DNA of 64,000 nt, taken from contig NZ_CP014327.1 of the NCBI RefSeq assembly GCF_000812665.2, forward strand, positions 3,253,501 through 3,317,500, in the 5' to 3' direction. This stretch comes from Falsihalocynthiibacter arcticus. Lineage in GTDB: Bacteria; Pseudomonadota; Alphaproteobacteria; Rhodobacterales; Rhodobacteraceae. This document shows positions 45,109 to 54,262 of the stretch, in pieces. Each line of letters begins with the position of its first letter. The stretch's first letter is position 1. The notes beneath the pieces are model-generated. The model worked only from the letters and a program-made list of their open reading frames with translations. It was not told where the DNA came from and did not search any database. Position numbers and translations under genes: made by a program.

Positions 45109-46664
45109 GCGCGCCGATGAAAGCAACGATTGTTGGTGGGGGTGTTATTGGCGGGGGCTGGGTTGCCCGCTTTTTGCTGAATGGATGGGATGTTTCTGTC
45201 TTTGATCCTGACCCAGATGCGGCACGAAAAATTGGGGATGTTCTAGCCAATGCGCGGCGCAGTTTGCCATCGCTTTACGACAGGGCGCTTCCGCCGGAAG
45301 GGGCGCTTACGTTCCATGAGTCGATGGCTGTTTCGGTTTCAGGGGCCAATTGGATCCAAGAAAGCGTACCCGAACGCCTTGACTTAAAATACGCGATACA
45401 TAAGCAAATACAAGAGCATGCGCCCCATGATGCGATCCTAGGCTCCTCAACCTCGGGCTTCAAACCCTCCGAATTGCAGGATGGCGCAGATCGCCCTGCA
45501 CAGATCATCGTGGCACACCCGTTTAACCCCGTTTATCTGCTGCCCTTGGTTGAGGTCGTCCCCTCGGCCTTGACGCCAAGCACACTCACGGAACGGGCGC
45601 GCGATATCCTGATTTCTATCGGCATGAAGCCCCTCATCGTGCGTAAGGAAATTGACGCACATATCGCGGATCGTTTGCTTGAAGCTGTTTGGCGCGAAGG
45701 ACTTTGGCTTGTCAGCGATGGCATCGCCACGACCGAGGAAATCGACGACTCCATTCGCTATGGTTTTGGCCTGCGTTGGGCGCAAATGGGTCTATTTGAG
45801 ACCTATCGCGTGGCGGGTGGCGAGGCGGGGATGAAGCACTTCATGGCGCAATTTGGCCCCGCGCTGAAATGGCCTTGGACTAAATTAATGGACGTGCCGG
45901 AGTTTACCGAAGAGTTGGTCGACCTCATTGCGGGTCAGTCGGATGCTCAATCAGGCCACATGTCGATCCGCGAACTAGAACGCCTGCGCGATGACAATCT
46001 TGTTGGCATGATGCGGGCGCTGAAAAAATCAGGCAGCGGGGCAGGTAGGACGATCAATTCCCATGAAGCGACGTTGCCAACACCTGCCTCTGTCGACCTT
46101 CCGGTAACTGTTTCGCGGCAAGTTCCGCAGAGCTGGACCGATTACAATGGCCATATGAATGAGGCCAAATATCAAGAAGCAAGTTCACAGGCGACGGATC
46201 GATTCATGGAAATGATCGGCGTTGACGCTACGTATATCGCGTCTGGTGGTAGTTATTTTACCGTAGAGTCCCACCTGCGCTTTCTTGAGGAGGTTAAGGA
46301 AGGCAGCGTGTTGAAAATAACGACGCAAGTGCTCTCAGCTGCGGGCAAAAAAATGCATTTATTCCACCGGATGTATAAGGATCAGGGGGAAACTTTGGTC
46401 GCGACATCTGAAACTCTGTTGTTACACATGGATCTAAATGCTAGAAAAACAAGCCTGCCTTCGCGCGCGGTCGCAGATTGCCTCGCGGCATTTGTGCAAT
46501 CCCACTCAGGGATGCCACCACCAGAAGGCGCAGGTCGCTATGTCGGTCAATCTGATCGCAGCTTAAACACGTCGCCGGACAACGGCGAGAAAAGGGACCT
46601 CGGACGAAAACACGAAGAATCGATTTTTATCAATCACTCAAAAAAACTGGGAAAACAACCATGA
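45105..46664 (+). CDS. Carnitine 3-dehydrogenase fused to a betainyl-CoA thioesterase
   Basis: 519 residues. Residues 1-320 are a 3-hydroxyacyl-CoA-dehydrogenase-like enzyme with the NAD loop GGGVIGGGWVARF, STSGFKPSEL, the catalytic His in AHPFNPVYLLPLVEVVP and the IADRLLEAVWREGLWLV helix; this pattern is L-carnitine dehydrogenase. Residues about 335-480 are a hot-dog thioesterase (QSWTDYNGHMNEAKYQEASS, YFTVESHLRFLEEVKEGSVL). The fusion would oxidise carnitine and hydrolyse the betainyl-CoA made by BKACE, yielding glycine betaine. The start ATG overlaps the preceding stop; ATG 45117 is an alternative. The last 40 residues are polar and probably disordered. The stop overlaps the binding-protein gene. 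Confidence 0.88.
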   Translation: MSAPMKATIVGGGVIGGGWVARFLLNGWDVSVFDPDPDAARKIGDVLANARRSLPSLYDRALPPEGALTFHESMAVSVSGANWIQESVPERLDLKYAIHKQIQEHAPHDAILGSSTSGFKPSELQDGADRPAQIIVAHPFNPVYLLPLVEVVPSALTPSTLTERARDILISIGMKPLIVRKEIDAHIADRLLEAVWREGLWLVSDGIATTEEIDDSIRYGFGLRWAQMGLFETYRVAGGEAGMKHFMAQFGPALKWPWTKLMDVPEFTEELVDLIAGQSDAQSGHMSIRELERLRDDNLVGMMRALKKSGSGAGRTINSHEATLPTPASVDLPVTVSRQVPQSWTDYNGHMNEAKYQEASSQATDRFMEMIGVDATYIASGGSYFTVESHLRFLEEVKEGSVLKITTQVLSAAGKKMHLFHRMYKDQGETLVATSETLLLHMDLNARKTSLPSRAVADCLAAFVQSHSGMPPPEGAGRYVGQSDRSLNTSPDNGEKRDLGRKHEESIFINHSKKLGKQP

Positions 46665-48247
46665 ACGATGAACTGAAATACCTTCTGGCTCGCACCGCAC
46701 AGGGCAAATACAATCGACGCGCCTTCCTCGGTAAGGCAGGCGCACTTGGCATTACTGCTGTGGCCGCGAACACGATGCTTTCCTCCGCGGCTCATGCCGC
46801 TGGCCCCGTTCGTGGTGGCACGCTGAGCATTGGTCTTGGTGGTGGTGAAAGTACCAATTCGCTCGACCCAGCGGCGGCAACCTCCCAAGTGATCTTCAAC
46901 ATTTTGCGCCAATCGGGCGAAAACTTGGTCAATGTATCTCCATCGGGTGAGATCGATTTCCGCCTTGCAGAAAGCATCGAGAGCACCGCCGACGCAAAGA
47001 CATGGTCCTTCAAAATCCGCAAGGGTGTTGAGTTCCACAATGGCAAGACTTTGACACCAGAGGATGTTCTTGCAACGCTGGAACGCCACTCAAACGAAGA
47101 GTCAAAATCCGGCGCACTTGGGATCATGCAGGGCATCGAATCCATGCGGGTGGACGGCGATTCCGTCGAGGTCACGCTCACGACACCCAATGCCGATTTA
47201 CCATTCCTTATGGCTGACTATCATCTGGTCATTCAGCCCAATGGCGGCATGGATGATCCAACGGCGGGTATTTTCACGGGCCCGTATGCGATCACTGTCA
47301 ATGAACCCGGTGTCCGCTATGTAGGCGAGCGTTTTGCGAACTATTGGGATGATAGCATCGGTCATTTCGACACCGTTGAAACCCTCGTGATCAACGACGC
47401 GACGGCCCGTAGCGCCGCGTTGCAATCTGGTCAGGTCCAGATGATTAACCAAGTCGATCCAAATGTTGCAGGCTTGCTTGATCGCTCGCCGGGCTTGAGC
47501 GTGCGCAACGTTTCCGGACGGGGACACTATGTCTTTATCATGCATTGTGACACGGCACCGTTCGACAATAACGACCTGCGTCTTGCGCTGAAATACGCGA
47601 TCAACCGTGAAGAAATGGTCGAAAAAATCCTTTCCGGCTATGGCAGCATCGGCAACGATATCCCAATCAACGCGGCATATCCCCTGTTCGACGATACCAT
47701 TGCACAGCGCACCTATGATCCTGAAAAGGCCGCATTCCACTATAAGAAATCCGGCCACGATGGTAGCCCGATTATCCTGCGCACAGCCGATGGCGCCTTC
47801 CCCGGTGCGGTTGATGCGGCGGCATTGTTCCAGCAATCTGCGGCAGCAGCGGGCATTCCGTTGGAAATCAAGCGTGAACCAAACGATGGTTACTGGTCGG
47901 AAGTCTGGAACAAACAGCCGTTCTGTGCCTCTTACTGGAGTGGCCGTCCTGTGCAGGATCAAATGTATTCCACAGCCTATACGACGGGCGCTGACTGGAA
48001 TGACACGCGGTTCTTCAACGATACCTTTGACGGTATTGTCTTAGAAGCACGCTCAGAATTGGACCTTGTGAAACGCAAGGCTTTGTATAGCGAAGCGGCC
48101 ATGCTGGTGCGCGATGAGGGCGGCGTGATCTGTCCAATGTTCAACGATTTTGTCGAGGGTGTCCGCGACGATATCGCAGGATGGGAAGCCGATCCGAACC
48201 TTGAAATGATGAACGGATTTGCGGCTGTGAAATGCTGGAAGGCATAG
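46661..48247 (+). CDS. Opp/Dpp-type substrate-binding protein (carnitine locus)
   Basis: 528 residues with a twin-arginine signal (NRRAFLGKAGALGITAVAAN, cleavage after AHA). The SBP_bac_5 pattern is clear: GGTLSIGLGGGESTNSLDPA, WSFKIRKGVEFHNGKTLTPE, LRLALKYAINREEMVEKILS. It binds the solute in the periplasm and delivers it to the permeases downstream. Co-transcription with carnitine dehydrogenase (4-bp overlap) points to carnitine, gamma-butyrobetaine or a related quaternary amine, which is unusual because most carnitine importers are of the OpuA or BCCT types. No direct evidence for the ligand. Confidence 0.88.
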   Translation: MNDELKYLLARTAQGKYNRRAFLGKAGALGITAVAANTMLSSAAHAAGPVRGGTLSIGLGGGESTNSLDPAAATSQVIFNILRQSGENLVNVSPSGEIDFRLAESIESTADAKTWSFKIRKGVEFHNGKTLTPEDVLATLERHSNEESKSGALGIMQGIESMRVDGDSVEVTLTTPNADLPFLMADYHLVIQPNGGMDDPTAGIFTGPYAITVNEPGVRYVGERFANYWDDSIGHFDTVETLVINDATARSAALQSGQVQMINQVDPNVAGLLDRSPGLSVRNVSGRGHYVFIMHCDTAPFDNNDLRLALKYAINREEMVEKILSGYGSIGNDIPINAAYPLFDDTIAQRTYDPEKAAFHYKKSGHDGSPIILRTADGAFPGAVDAAALFQQSAAAAGIPLEIKREPNDGYWSEVWNKQPFCASYWSGRPVQDQMYSTAYTTGADWNDTRFFNDTFDGIVLEARSELDLVKRKALYSEAAMLVRDEGGVICPMFNDFVEGVRDDIAGWEADPNLEMMNGFAAVKCWKA

Positions 48248-48253
48248 TATCAG

Positions 48254-49213
48254 GTGATTCATCCTATCCTTAAACTGATTGCTCAGCGCCTAGCGCTGAG
48301 CATACTCCTCCTGTTCGCCGCCTCTGCGCTGATCTTTGTAGGAACACAAATTCTGCCCGGCGACGTGGCGCAATCAATCCTTGGCCAATCCGCCACCGAG
48401 CAATCCCTTGCGAATTTGCGCGAAGAGTTGGGCCTGAATGAGCCCGCTTTGACCCGCTATTTCAGTTGGCTTGGCGGCGTTATGCACGGCGATCTGGGAA
48501 CCGCCCTGACAAACGGCGCGGATATTGCCACAAGCCTTGGTAGCCGCTTGAGCAACACGATGTTTCTTGCCTTCTGGGCGGCCTTCATCTCGGTGCCGCT
48601 GGCAATTTTTCTCGGACTTCTTTCAGTGCGCTATCGGGATCGCTGGCCCGACAAATTGATTTCAGCCGTCACGCTAACCTCAATTTCGATCCCTGAATTC
48701 CTTATTTCCTATATTCTAATGTACTTCGTTTCCGTAAAGCTGGGATGGTTTAGCTCTGTTGCCATGATCAATGACAGCATGAGCTTTGGTGAAAAACTAA
48801 GCGCAATTGCCTTGCCCGTTATCGTCCTGACCCTCGTTGTTTTAGCGCAAATGATGCGGATGACGCGTGCTGCAATCCTCAACGTGATGCAATCGGCCTA
48901 TATTGAAACCGCTGAACTCAAAGGGCTCAGCAGCTTTAATGTGATCGCAAAGCATGCCTTTCCGAACGCCATTTCCCCCATTGTGAACGTGGTGATGTTG
49001 AATCTCGCCTATCTTGTGGTCGGCGTGGTCGTGGTTGAAGTGGTGTTCGTCTATCCCGGGATGGGGCAATATCTTGTTGACCATGTGAGCAAACGGGACG
49101 TGCCCGTGGTGCAAGCCTGCGGATTGATTTTTGCCGCAGTGTATATTGGGCTAAATCTGGTGGCCGACGTCGTGTCAATTCTTGCCAATCCAAAATTAAG
49201 GCATCCGAAATGA
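48254..49213 (+). CDS. Opp-type ABC transporter permease 1 (carnitine locus)
   Basis: 319 residues from GTG 48254, six bases after the binding-protein stop. DppB-like: a first helix LALSILLLFAASALIFVGTQ, a loop LPGDVAQSILGQSATEQSLA, LGLNEPALTRYFSWLGGVMHGDLG, and a cytoplasmic EAA loop AYIETAELKGLSSFNVIAKH. Six transmembrane segments are expected. It overlaps permease 2 by 4 bp. Confidence 0.9.
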   Translation: MIHPILKLIAQRLALSILLLFAASALIFVGTQILPGDVAQSILGQSATEQSLANLREELGLNEPALTRYFSWLGGVMHGDLGTALTNGADIATSLGSRLSNTMFLAFWAAFISVPLAIFLGLLSVRYRDRWPDKLISAVTLTSISIPEFLISYILMYFVSVKLGWFSSVAMINDSMSFGEKLSAIALPVIVLTLVVLAQMMRMTRAAILNVMQSAYIETAELKGLSSFNVIAKHAFPNAISPIVNVVMLNLAYLVVGVVVVEVVFVYPGMGQYLVDHVSKRDVPVVQACGLIFAAVYIGLNLVADVVSILANPKLRHPK

Positions 49214-50028
49214 GCCGTATCCCCCTTTCTGCGGCCATCGGCCTTTTCTTCACGTCGCTGTACTTCTTGATGGCGATTTTTGCCCCGTGGATTGCGCCGT
49301 ACGGCATGTCCGAAATCGTCAGTAATGACATCTGGGAGTCCGCATCAGCCAAGCACTGGTTGGGCACTGATAGCATCGGACGCGATCTTTTAACCCGCAT
49401 GATTTATGGCGGGCGCACAACGATCTTTATCGCAACTGCGGCGACGGTTTTGTCGTTCAGCCTTGGATCGGTCCTCGGCCTGACGGCGGCCGTTTTGGGG
49501 GGCTGGGTTGATCAAGTGTTGTCGCGGTTTGTTGATCTTGTGATGTCGATCCCGACGCTGATTTTTGCGCTGGTTGTGTTGTCGGTCATGCCGGTGACGA
49601 TCCCTGTTTTGATCATCGTGATGGGCTTACTTGACGCGACCCGCGTCTATCGATTGTCGCGAGCGGTTGCGGTGGACGTCAACGTGATGGATTATGTTGA
49701 GGCCGCGAAGCTGCGCGGCGAAGGCACGCGATGGATCATTTTTCGCGAAATCCTACCCAATGTTCTAAGTCCTCTGGTTGCCGAAATGGGCCTGCGGTTC
49801 ATTTTCATGGTGCTGTTTGTTTCGACGCTGTCGTTCCTTGGCCTTGGGGTTCAACCTCCAGAGGCCGATTGGGGCGGCATTGTGAAAGAGAACAAGGAGG
49901 GGATCGTTTACGGAATTCCGGCCGCGCTTTGGCCCGCCTTCGCCATTGCGACCCTCGCGATTTCGGTCAACCTCGTTGCGGATTGGGTTTTGAACCGAAC
50001 CGCATCCCTTAAAGGAGGCCGAGGATGA
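49210..50028 (+). CDS. Opp-type ABC transporter permease 2 (carnitine locus)
   Basis: 272 residues, DppC-like. The conserved HWLGTDSIGRDLLTRMIYGG segment follows the first helix, and the EAA loop is DYVEAAKLRGEGTRWIIFRE. Unlike the permease at 21646 it has no long periplasmic insertion. The stop overlaps the ATPase start (ATGA), completing a tightly coupled operon. Confidence 0.9.
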   Translation: MSRIPLSAAIGLFFTSLYFLMAIFAPWIAPYGMSEIVSNDIWESASAKHWLGTDSIGRDLLTRMIYGGRTTIFIATAATVLSFSLGSVLGLTAAVLGGWVDQVLSRFVDLVMSIPTLIFALVVLSVMPVTIPVLIIVMGLLDATRVYRLSRAVAVDVNVMDYVEAAKLRGEGTRWIIFREILPNVLSPLVAEMGLRFIFMVLFVSTLSFLGLGVQPPEADWGGIVKENKEGIVYGIPAALWPAFAIATLAISVNLVADWVLNRTASLKGGRG

Positions 50029-51662
50029 ACACACCACTGGTCAAAGTACGCGGTCTAAAAATCGGCGCGACGGTCTTTCCCCCAAACGAAAAAGCCCATG
50101 ACATCGAAATTGTTCATGGATTGGATTTTGACCTAGAGGCGGGCAAAGTTCTGGGCCTTATCGGCGAATCTGGCGCGGGAAAATCGACCATTGGCTTGGC
50201 GTCGTTGGCCTATGGCCGTGGCGGTGTGAAACTCACCGGCGGTGAAGTTTGGGTGAATGGACGCGACATCTTGCAGGCCCGACCACGCGACGTGCGCAAG
50301 TTGCGCGGGAGTGAGGTGACCTATGTGAGCCAGTCGGCCGCCGCATCGTTCAATCCCGCCAAAAGGATCATGGAGCAAGTCATCGAAGCCGCCGTGCATC
50401 ATGGCAAATTCACGCGCCGCGAGGCGATTGCAAAAGCGGTGACCTTGTTTGACAAGTTGGGTTTGCCCGATCCCGAAACCATCGGAAATCGGTTCCCACA
50501 TCAGGTTTCGGGCGGCCAGTTACAGCGCTGTATGACGGTTCTGGCCCTTTGCCCCGAACCCGATTTGGTGGTTTTTGATGAACCCACAACAGCCTTGGAC
50601 GTGACCACACAGATCGAAGTTTTGAAGGCGATCAAGGATGCGATCCGCGCCACGGGCGTCGCCGCGATCTATATCACCCATGATCTGGCGGTCGTGGCGC
50701 AGGTTGCGGATGACATCATGGTGCTGAAAATGGGCGAAATGGTTGAATACGGCAGCACCGATAAGATCATCAACCACCCGTCCGAAGACTACACCCGTGC
50801 GCTGGTTTCTGTGCGCTCGATCCGTCACGAAGAAAAGGGACCATCGTCTGAGCCTGTGCTGAAAGTTGAACAGATAACGGCGCGTTACAAAGGCACAAAC
50901 TTTGATGTCTTGCGCGATGTGAATGTTGAATTGCACCCAGGTCAAACATTGGCGGTGGTGGGCGAAAGCGGGTCAGGGAAGTCGACCCTTGCGCGCGTCA
51001 TTACGGGGTTATTGCCACCCTCGGAAGGGCGGATTGAGTTTGCGGGGCGCACCCTTAGCCCAGATTTGGCAAGCCGCGATTTGAATGATTTACGCGAAGT
51101 ACAGATGATCTATCAAATGGCCGATGTCGCGATGAATCCGCGCCAAACGGTGGGGACCATTATTGGGCGTCCGCTTGAGTTTTACTTTGGGATGCGCGGC
51201 ACCGAAAAGCGTAAACGGATCATCGAGTTGTTGGATGAAATCGAGATGGGCGAAGAGTTCATCGACCGCTACCCAGCCGAGCTTTCCGGTGGGCAAAAAC
51301 AGCGGGTCTGCATCGCGCGTTCCCTTGCGGCCAAACCCAAGGTGATCATCTGTGATGAGGTCACATCGGCGTTGGACCCCTTGGTCGCGGATGGCATCCT
51401 AAAGCTGCTTTTGAACCTGCAAAAGACGGAGGATGTCGCGTATCTCTTTATCACGCATGATCTGGCCACGGTGCGTGCCGTCGCGGATAGTATTGCGGTG
51501 ATGTATCAGGGGGAGGTCGTGCGTTATGGCAGCAAAACAGAAGTGCTTTCGCCGCCGTTTGACGACTATACCGACCTGCTGCTTAGCTCAATTCCTGAGA
51601 TGAAACTGGGGTGGCTGGAAGAGGTCATCGCGCATCGTAAAATGGAAAGTGCTGGCAATTAG
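50025..51662 (+). CDS. Double ATP-binding protein of Opp-type transporter (carnitine locus)
   Basis: 545 residues with two nucleotide-binding domains: Walker A GESGAGKST, signature VSGGQLQRCM and Walker B LVVFDEPTTALD in the first; GESGSGKST, LSGGQKQRVC and VIICDEVTSALD in the second. In the second Walker B region the usual Glu-Ala/Pro is Glu-Val, but the catalytic Glu is kept. It energises the importer formed with the two permeases. Intergenic space to the next gene is 208 bp. Confidence 0.92.
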   Translation: MNTPLVKVRGLKIGATVFPPNEKAHDIEIVHGLDFDLEAGKVLGLIGESGAGKSTIGLASLAYGRGGVKLTGGEVWVNGRDILQARPRDVRKLRGSEVTYVSQSAAASFNPAKRIMEQVIEAAVHHGKFTRREAIAKAVTLFDKLGLPDPETIGNRFPHQVSGGQLQRCMTVLALCPEPDLVVFDEPTTALDVTTQIEVLKAIKDAIRATGVAAIYITHDLAVVAQVADDIMVLKMGEMVEYGSTDKIINHPSEDYTRALVSVRSIRHEEKGPSSEPVLKVEQITARYKGTNFDVLRDVNVELHPGQTLAVVGESGSGKSTLARVITGLLPPSEGRIEFAGRTLSPDLASRDLNDLREVQMIYQMADVAMNPRQTVGTIIGRPLEFYFGMRGTEKRKRIIELLDEIEMGEEFIDRYPAELSGGQKQRVCIARSLAAKPKVIICDEVTSALDPLVADGILKLLLNLQKTEDVAYLFITHDLATVRAVADSIAVMYQGEVVRYGSKTEVLSPPFDDYTDLLLSSIPEMKLGWLEEVIAHRKMESAGN

Positions 51663-51870
51663 AAACGATCCAGTTTGCGCGGCGCGTGTTCTCGCTTGTT
51701 GAAACGACTGAACTCACTTAGCGTCACTTTATGATTTTGGACTCCAAAAATTTCATGCTGGGGTGGCGCGCGATTGGCACGCCTTACGGCAAGACGCAGG
51801 AATGGTGGCCGCCGCCCTGCGATTGATTGCTATTTCTGCGATCAATTTTCCAAAATGAACTGGATTTCCT

Positions 51871-53001
51871 ATGACTGTAACTGACCTTTTGGTCCGTGCT
51901 GACACGCTTGTCGTGACTTGGCCGGACACTACGTCGACTTCTTTTCCAACCATCTGGCTGCGTGATAATTGCCCCTCGGGATTGCATCCGCAAACCCACG
52001 AACGATTGCTGGACCTGTTGGCGCTTGAAGCATCCCCCGTGCTTTTGTCGGCGCAACTTGACGGTCACACCGTTGCGTTACGCTATGAGGACGATCACGT
52101 AAGCCACCTTCCCGTGGCATTGCTGAGCGCCCATCGACCGGGCCAACCCGCAGCAGACGCGGGCGTGATTGCCCCCAAACTTTGGCGAGCAGATATAACC
52201 GCAGCAGGCATCCCGCGCGCCCCAGCCGCCCCGATTTTGGTGGATGATCAACACCTGAAATCTTGGATGGAGAACCTCGCCGCCTTCGGCCTCACGATTG
52301 TTGACCACCTTGAAGACAGGGTCAGCGCTGGCATAGACGTGGCCCAGCGGATCGGTTTTCTGCGAGAAACCAATTTTGGCACAACCTTTGATGTGATCAA
52401 TAAGCCCGACCCCAACAATCTAGCGTACACGTCGGTCGCCTTACCTCTTCACACGGATTTGCCAAACCAAGAGGTCCCTCCGGGATATCAATTCCTGCAC
52501 TGCCTCGCTAATGAGGCAACAGGTGGAGGCTCGTTGTTTGCCGATGGTTTTACCATGGCCGAGGATTTGCGGGAAGACGACCCCGAGGCCTTTCGACTGC
52601 TTTGCGAAGTGCCTATTCCCTTTCGGTTTCATGACCGTGACGCCGATATCGCTGTCCACGAACCCGTGATAACATTGGACCGCGCGGGCGACGTGATCGA
52701 GATCCGCTACAATGCCCATATTGCAGGGGTTTTTGATATGCCTGCCGAGATCATGCCCGCCTATTACCGTGCCTATCGCGCCTATATGGCCAAAACGCGA
52801 GACCCAAAATATCGCCTGACCTTAAAGCTGAAAGCCGGCGAAATGGTTGTCTTTGACAATCGGCGGGTGCTGCATGGTCGCGAGGCTTTTGATCCGTCCT
52901 CAGGCTTTAGGCAGCTGCGAGGCTGTTATGTGGATCGCGGAGAATTCACCTCGCGTCTGCGTTTACTTTGCCGCGACATCGGCGCAGTAGACCCAGCATA
53001 A
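51871..53001 (+). CDS. Gamma-butyrobetaine dioxygenase
   Basis: 376 residues. The N-terminal 90 residues are the GBBH-like domain (TIWLRDNCPSGLHPQTHERL, with Cys/His zinc ligands). Residues about 130-370 are a TauD-type 2-oxoglutarate/Fe(II) oxygenase with the iron ligands His194 and Asp196 in LPLHTDLPN and His335 in NRRVLHGREAF, and Arg in SGFRQLRGCY for 2-oxoglutarate. It hydroxylates gamma-butyrobetaine to L-carnitine in the cytoplasm. In this cluster the product would feed directly into the carnitine dehydrogenase. It is separated from the ATPase gene by 208 bp, and a strong terminator follows. Confidence 0.9.
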   Translation: MTVTDLLVRADTLVVTWPDTTSTSFPTIWLRDNCPSGLHPQTHERLLDLLALEASPVLLSAQLDGHTVALRYEDDHVSHLPVALLSAHRPGQPAADAGVIAPKLWRADITAAGIPRAPAAPILVDDQHLKSWMENLAAFGLTIVDHLEDRVSAGIDVAQRIGFLRETNFGTTFDVINKPDPNNLAYTSVALPLHTDLPNQEVPPGYQFLHCLANEATGGGSLFADGFTMAEDLREDDPEAFRLLCEVPIPFRFHDRDADIAVHEPVITLDRAGDVIEIRYNAHIAGVFDMPAEIMPAYYRAYRAYMAKTRDPKYRLTLKLKAGEMVVFDNRRVLHGREAFDPSSGFRQLRGCYVDRGEFTSRLRLLCRDIGAVDPA

Positions 53002-53026
53002 TCGCCGTATTTGAACGCATAAATCC

Positions 53027-53051
53027 GCTCCTGCGCAAAATGCGCGGGAGC
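53027..53051 (+). terminator. Terminator of the carnitine cluster
   Basis: GCTCCTGCGCA, loop AAA, TGCGCGGGAGC, an 11-bp stem with one G-T pair, followed by CTTT. It lies 26 bp after the dioxygenase stop. Confidence 0.7.
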
Positions 53052-53147
53052 CTTTAGCGGGCTTCAAAAAAAGATAGGTGCATCCGTTTACAGTTGGTGA
53101 CTTCGAGGGCAATATGCGTCCATCAGGTTTGGGGAGCGCTAAGAATA

Positions 53148-54262
53148 ATGCGATTTGTGCATGTGGCTGATTTCCACCTTGGAAAACCTTTCGGAAATTT
53201 TGATGAAGACACGCGTGCTGCATTAAAGGCAGCGCGCCTTGACGCGTTGCAGGCAACCGGCGCGCTTGCAGTAAGCCGCAACGCGGAGTTTGTGGTGATC
53301 GCAGGTGATACGTTTGATGCCGAGGCGCCGCCATCAAGGCTCGTGAAACGAGCACTGGACGCGATGGCCGCCTTTCCTGATCTAACTTGGATTTGGATGC
53401 CCGGAAATCACGACTCGCTGGCGGCCGTTGATCTATGGGAACGGTTGGAGCGGGACAAGCCCGCCAATGTGGTTTTGGCGACGTCCGCTGAAGTTATTGA
53501 GATCGGGCCCGATGTGGCGATTCTTCCTGCGCCCCCCTCGGTCAGAGCCTCAGGGTACGACCTGACGGAATGGATGGGAACTGCCGACACGGGCACACGT
53601 ATCCGGATTGGTTTGGCGCATGGGGGTGTGACGGATTTCGGATCAGAAGACGGCGGGTTGGCAACAATTCCACCAGACCGCGCAGAGACCTCAAACCTTG
53701 ATTATCTCGCGTTGGGCGATTGGCATGGCCAGATGCGGATCACGTCGCGGACGTGGTATGCGGGGGGCCTGAGGCGGATGGTTTCAAGGGGCACGCGCCT
53801 GCGGGTGCTCTGGTGGTTGATATCGACATGCACGGTGACACGCCGCGTGTAGAGCAAGTTCCCTTGGGGAAATACACGTGGCACCGCATTGAAGTCGAAT
53901 TCTTTTCTGGCATTGATCCCGTGACAATTTTGGAAGAGGCGTTACCAAAAACGGGTCGTGACTTCGCCCTTGTGCGGTTCATCGGGACAGGTCGTTTGGG
54001 TCTGTCAGACCTCGCGGCCCTGCGTGCGGCCTGTGAAAAACTGGAGGATGAATTCCACTTTTTCGAAGCAAACTTGGTTAAAGTGGGTATCGAGCAAAAT
54101 GTCGACGACTTGAACTTAATTGCGGAAGCGGGGGCGCTGCGTGTGGCCGCAGAAAGCATTTTTGAGGCCACGTCCATTGAGGGCCGCACCGAAGAAGATG
54201 CACGCATTGCCCAGATGGCGTTGTCGCATCTGTTCTTTCTCGCGCAGGAGACAGCGACGTGA
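53148..54262 (+). pseudogene. SbcD/YhaO-type metallophosphoesterase, frameshifted
   Basis: ATG 53148 opens with FVHVADFHLGKPFGN (the Asp-x-His metal site), then VVIAGDTFDAEAPPSRLVKR (GD), MPGNHDSL (GNHD), LAHGGVTDFGSE and LDYLALGDWHGQMRI (GDWH). This is the calcineurin-like nuclease core of SbcD/Mre11 relatives. The frame then breaks in a run of six G at 53762-53767; one more G would restore TWYAG to PEADGFKGHAPAGALVVDID. The second frame runs to 54262 and provides the capping domain. Together the protein has about 370 residues. It overlaps the YhaN-type ATPase by 4 bp, its expected partner in DNA double-strand-end processing. Because everything else is intact, a sequencing error is plausible. 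Confidence 0.8.
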
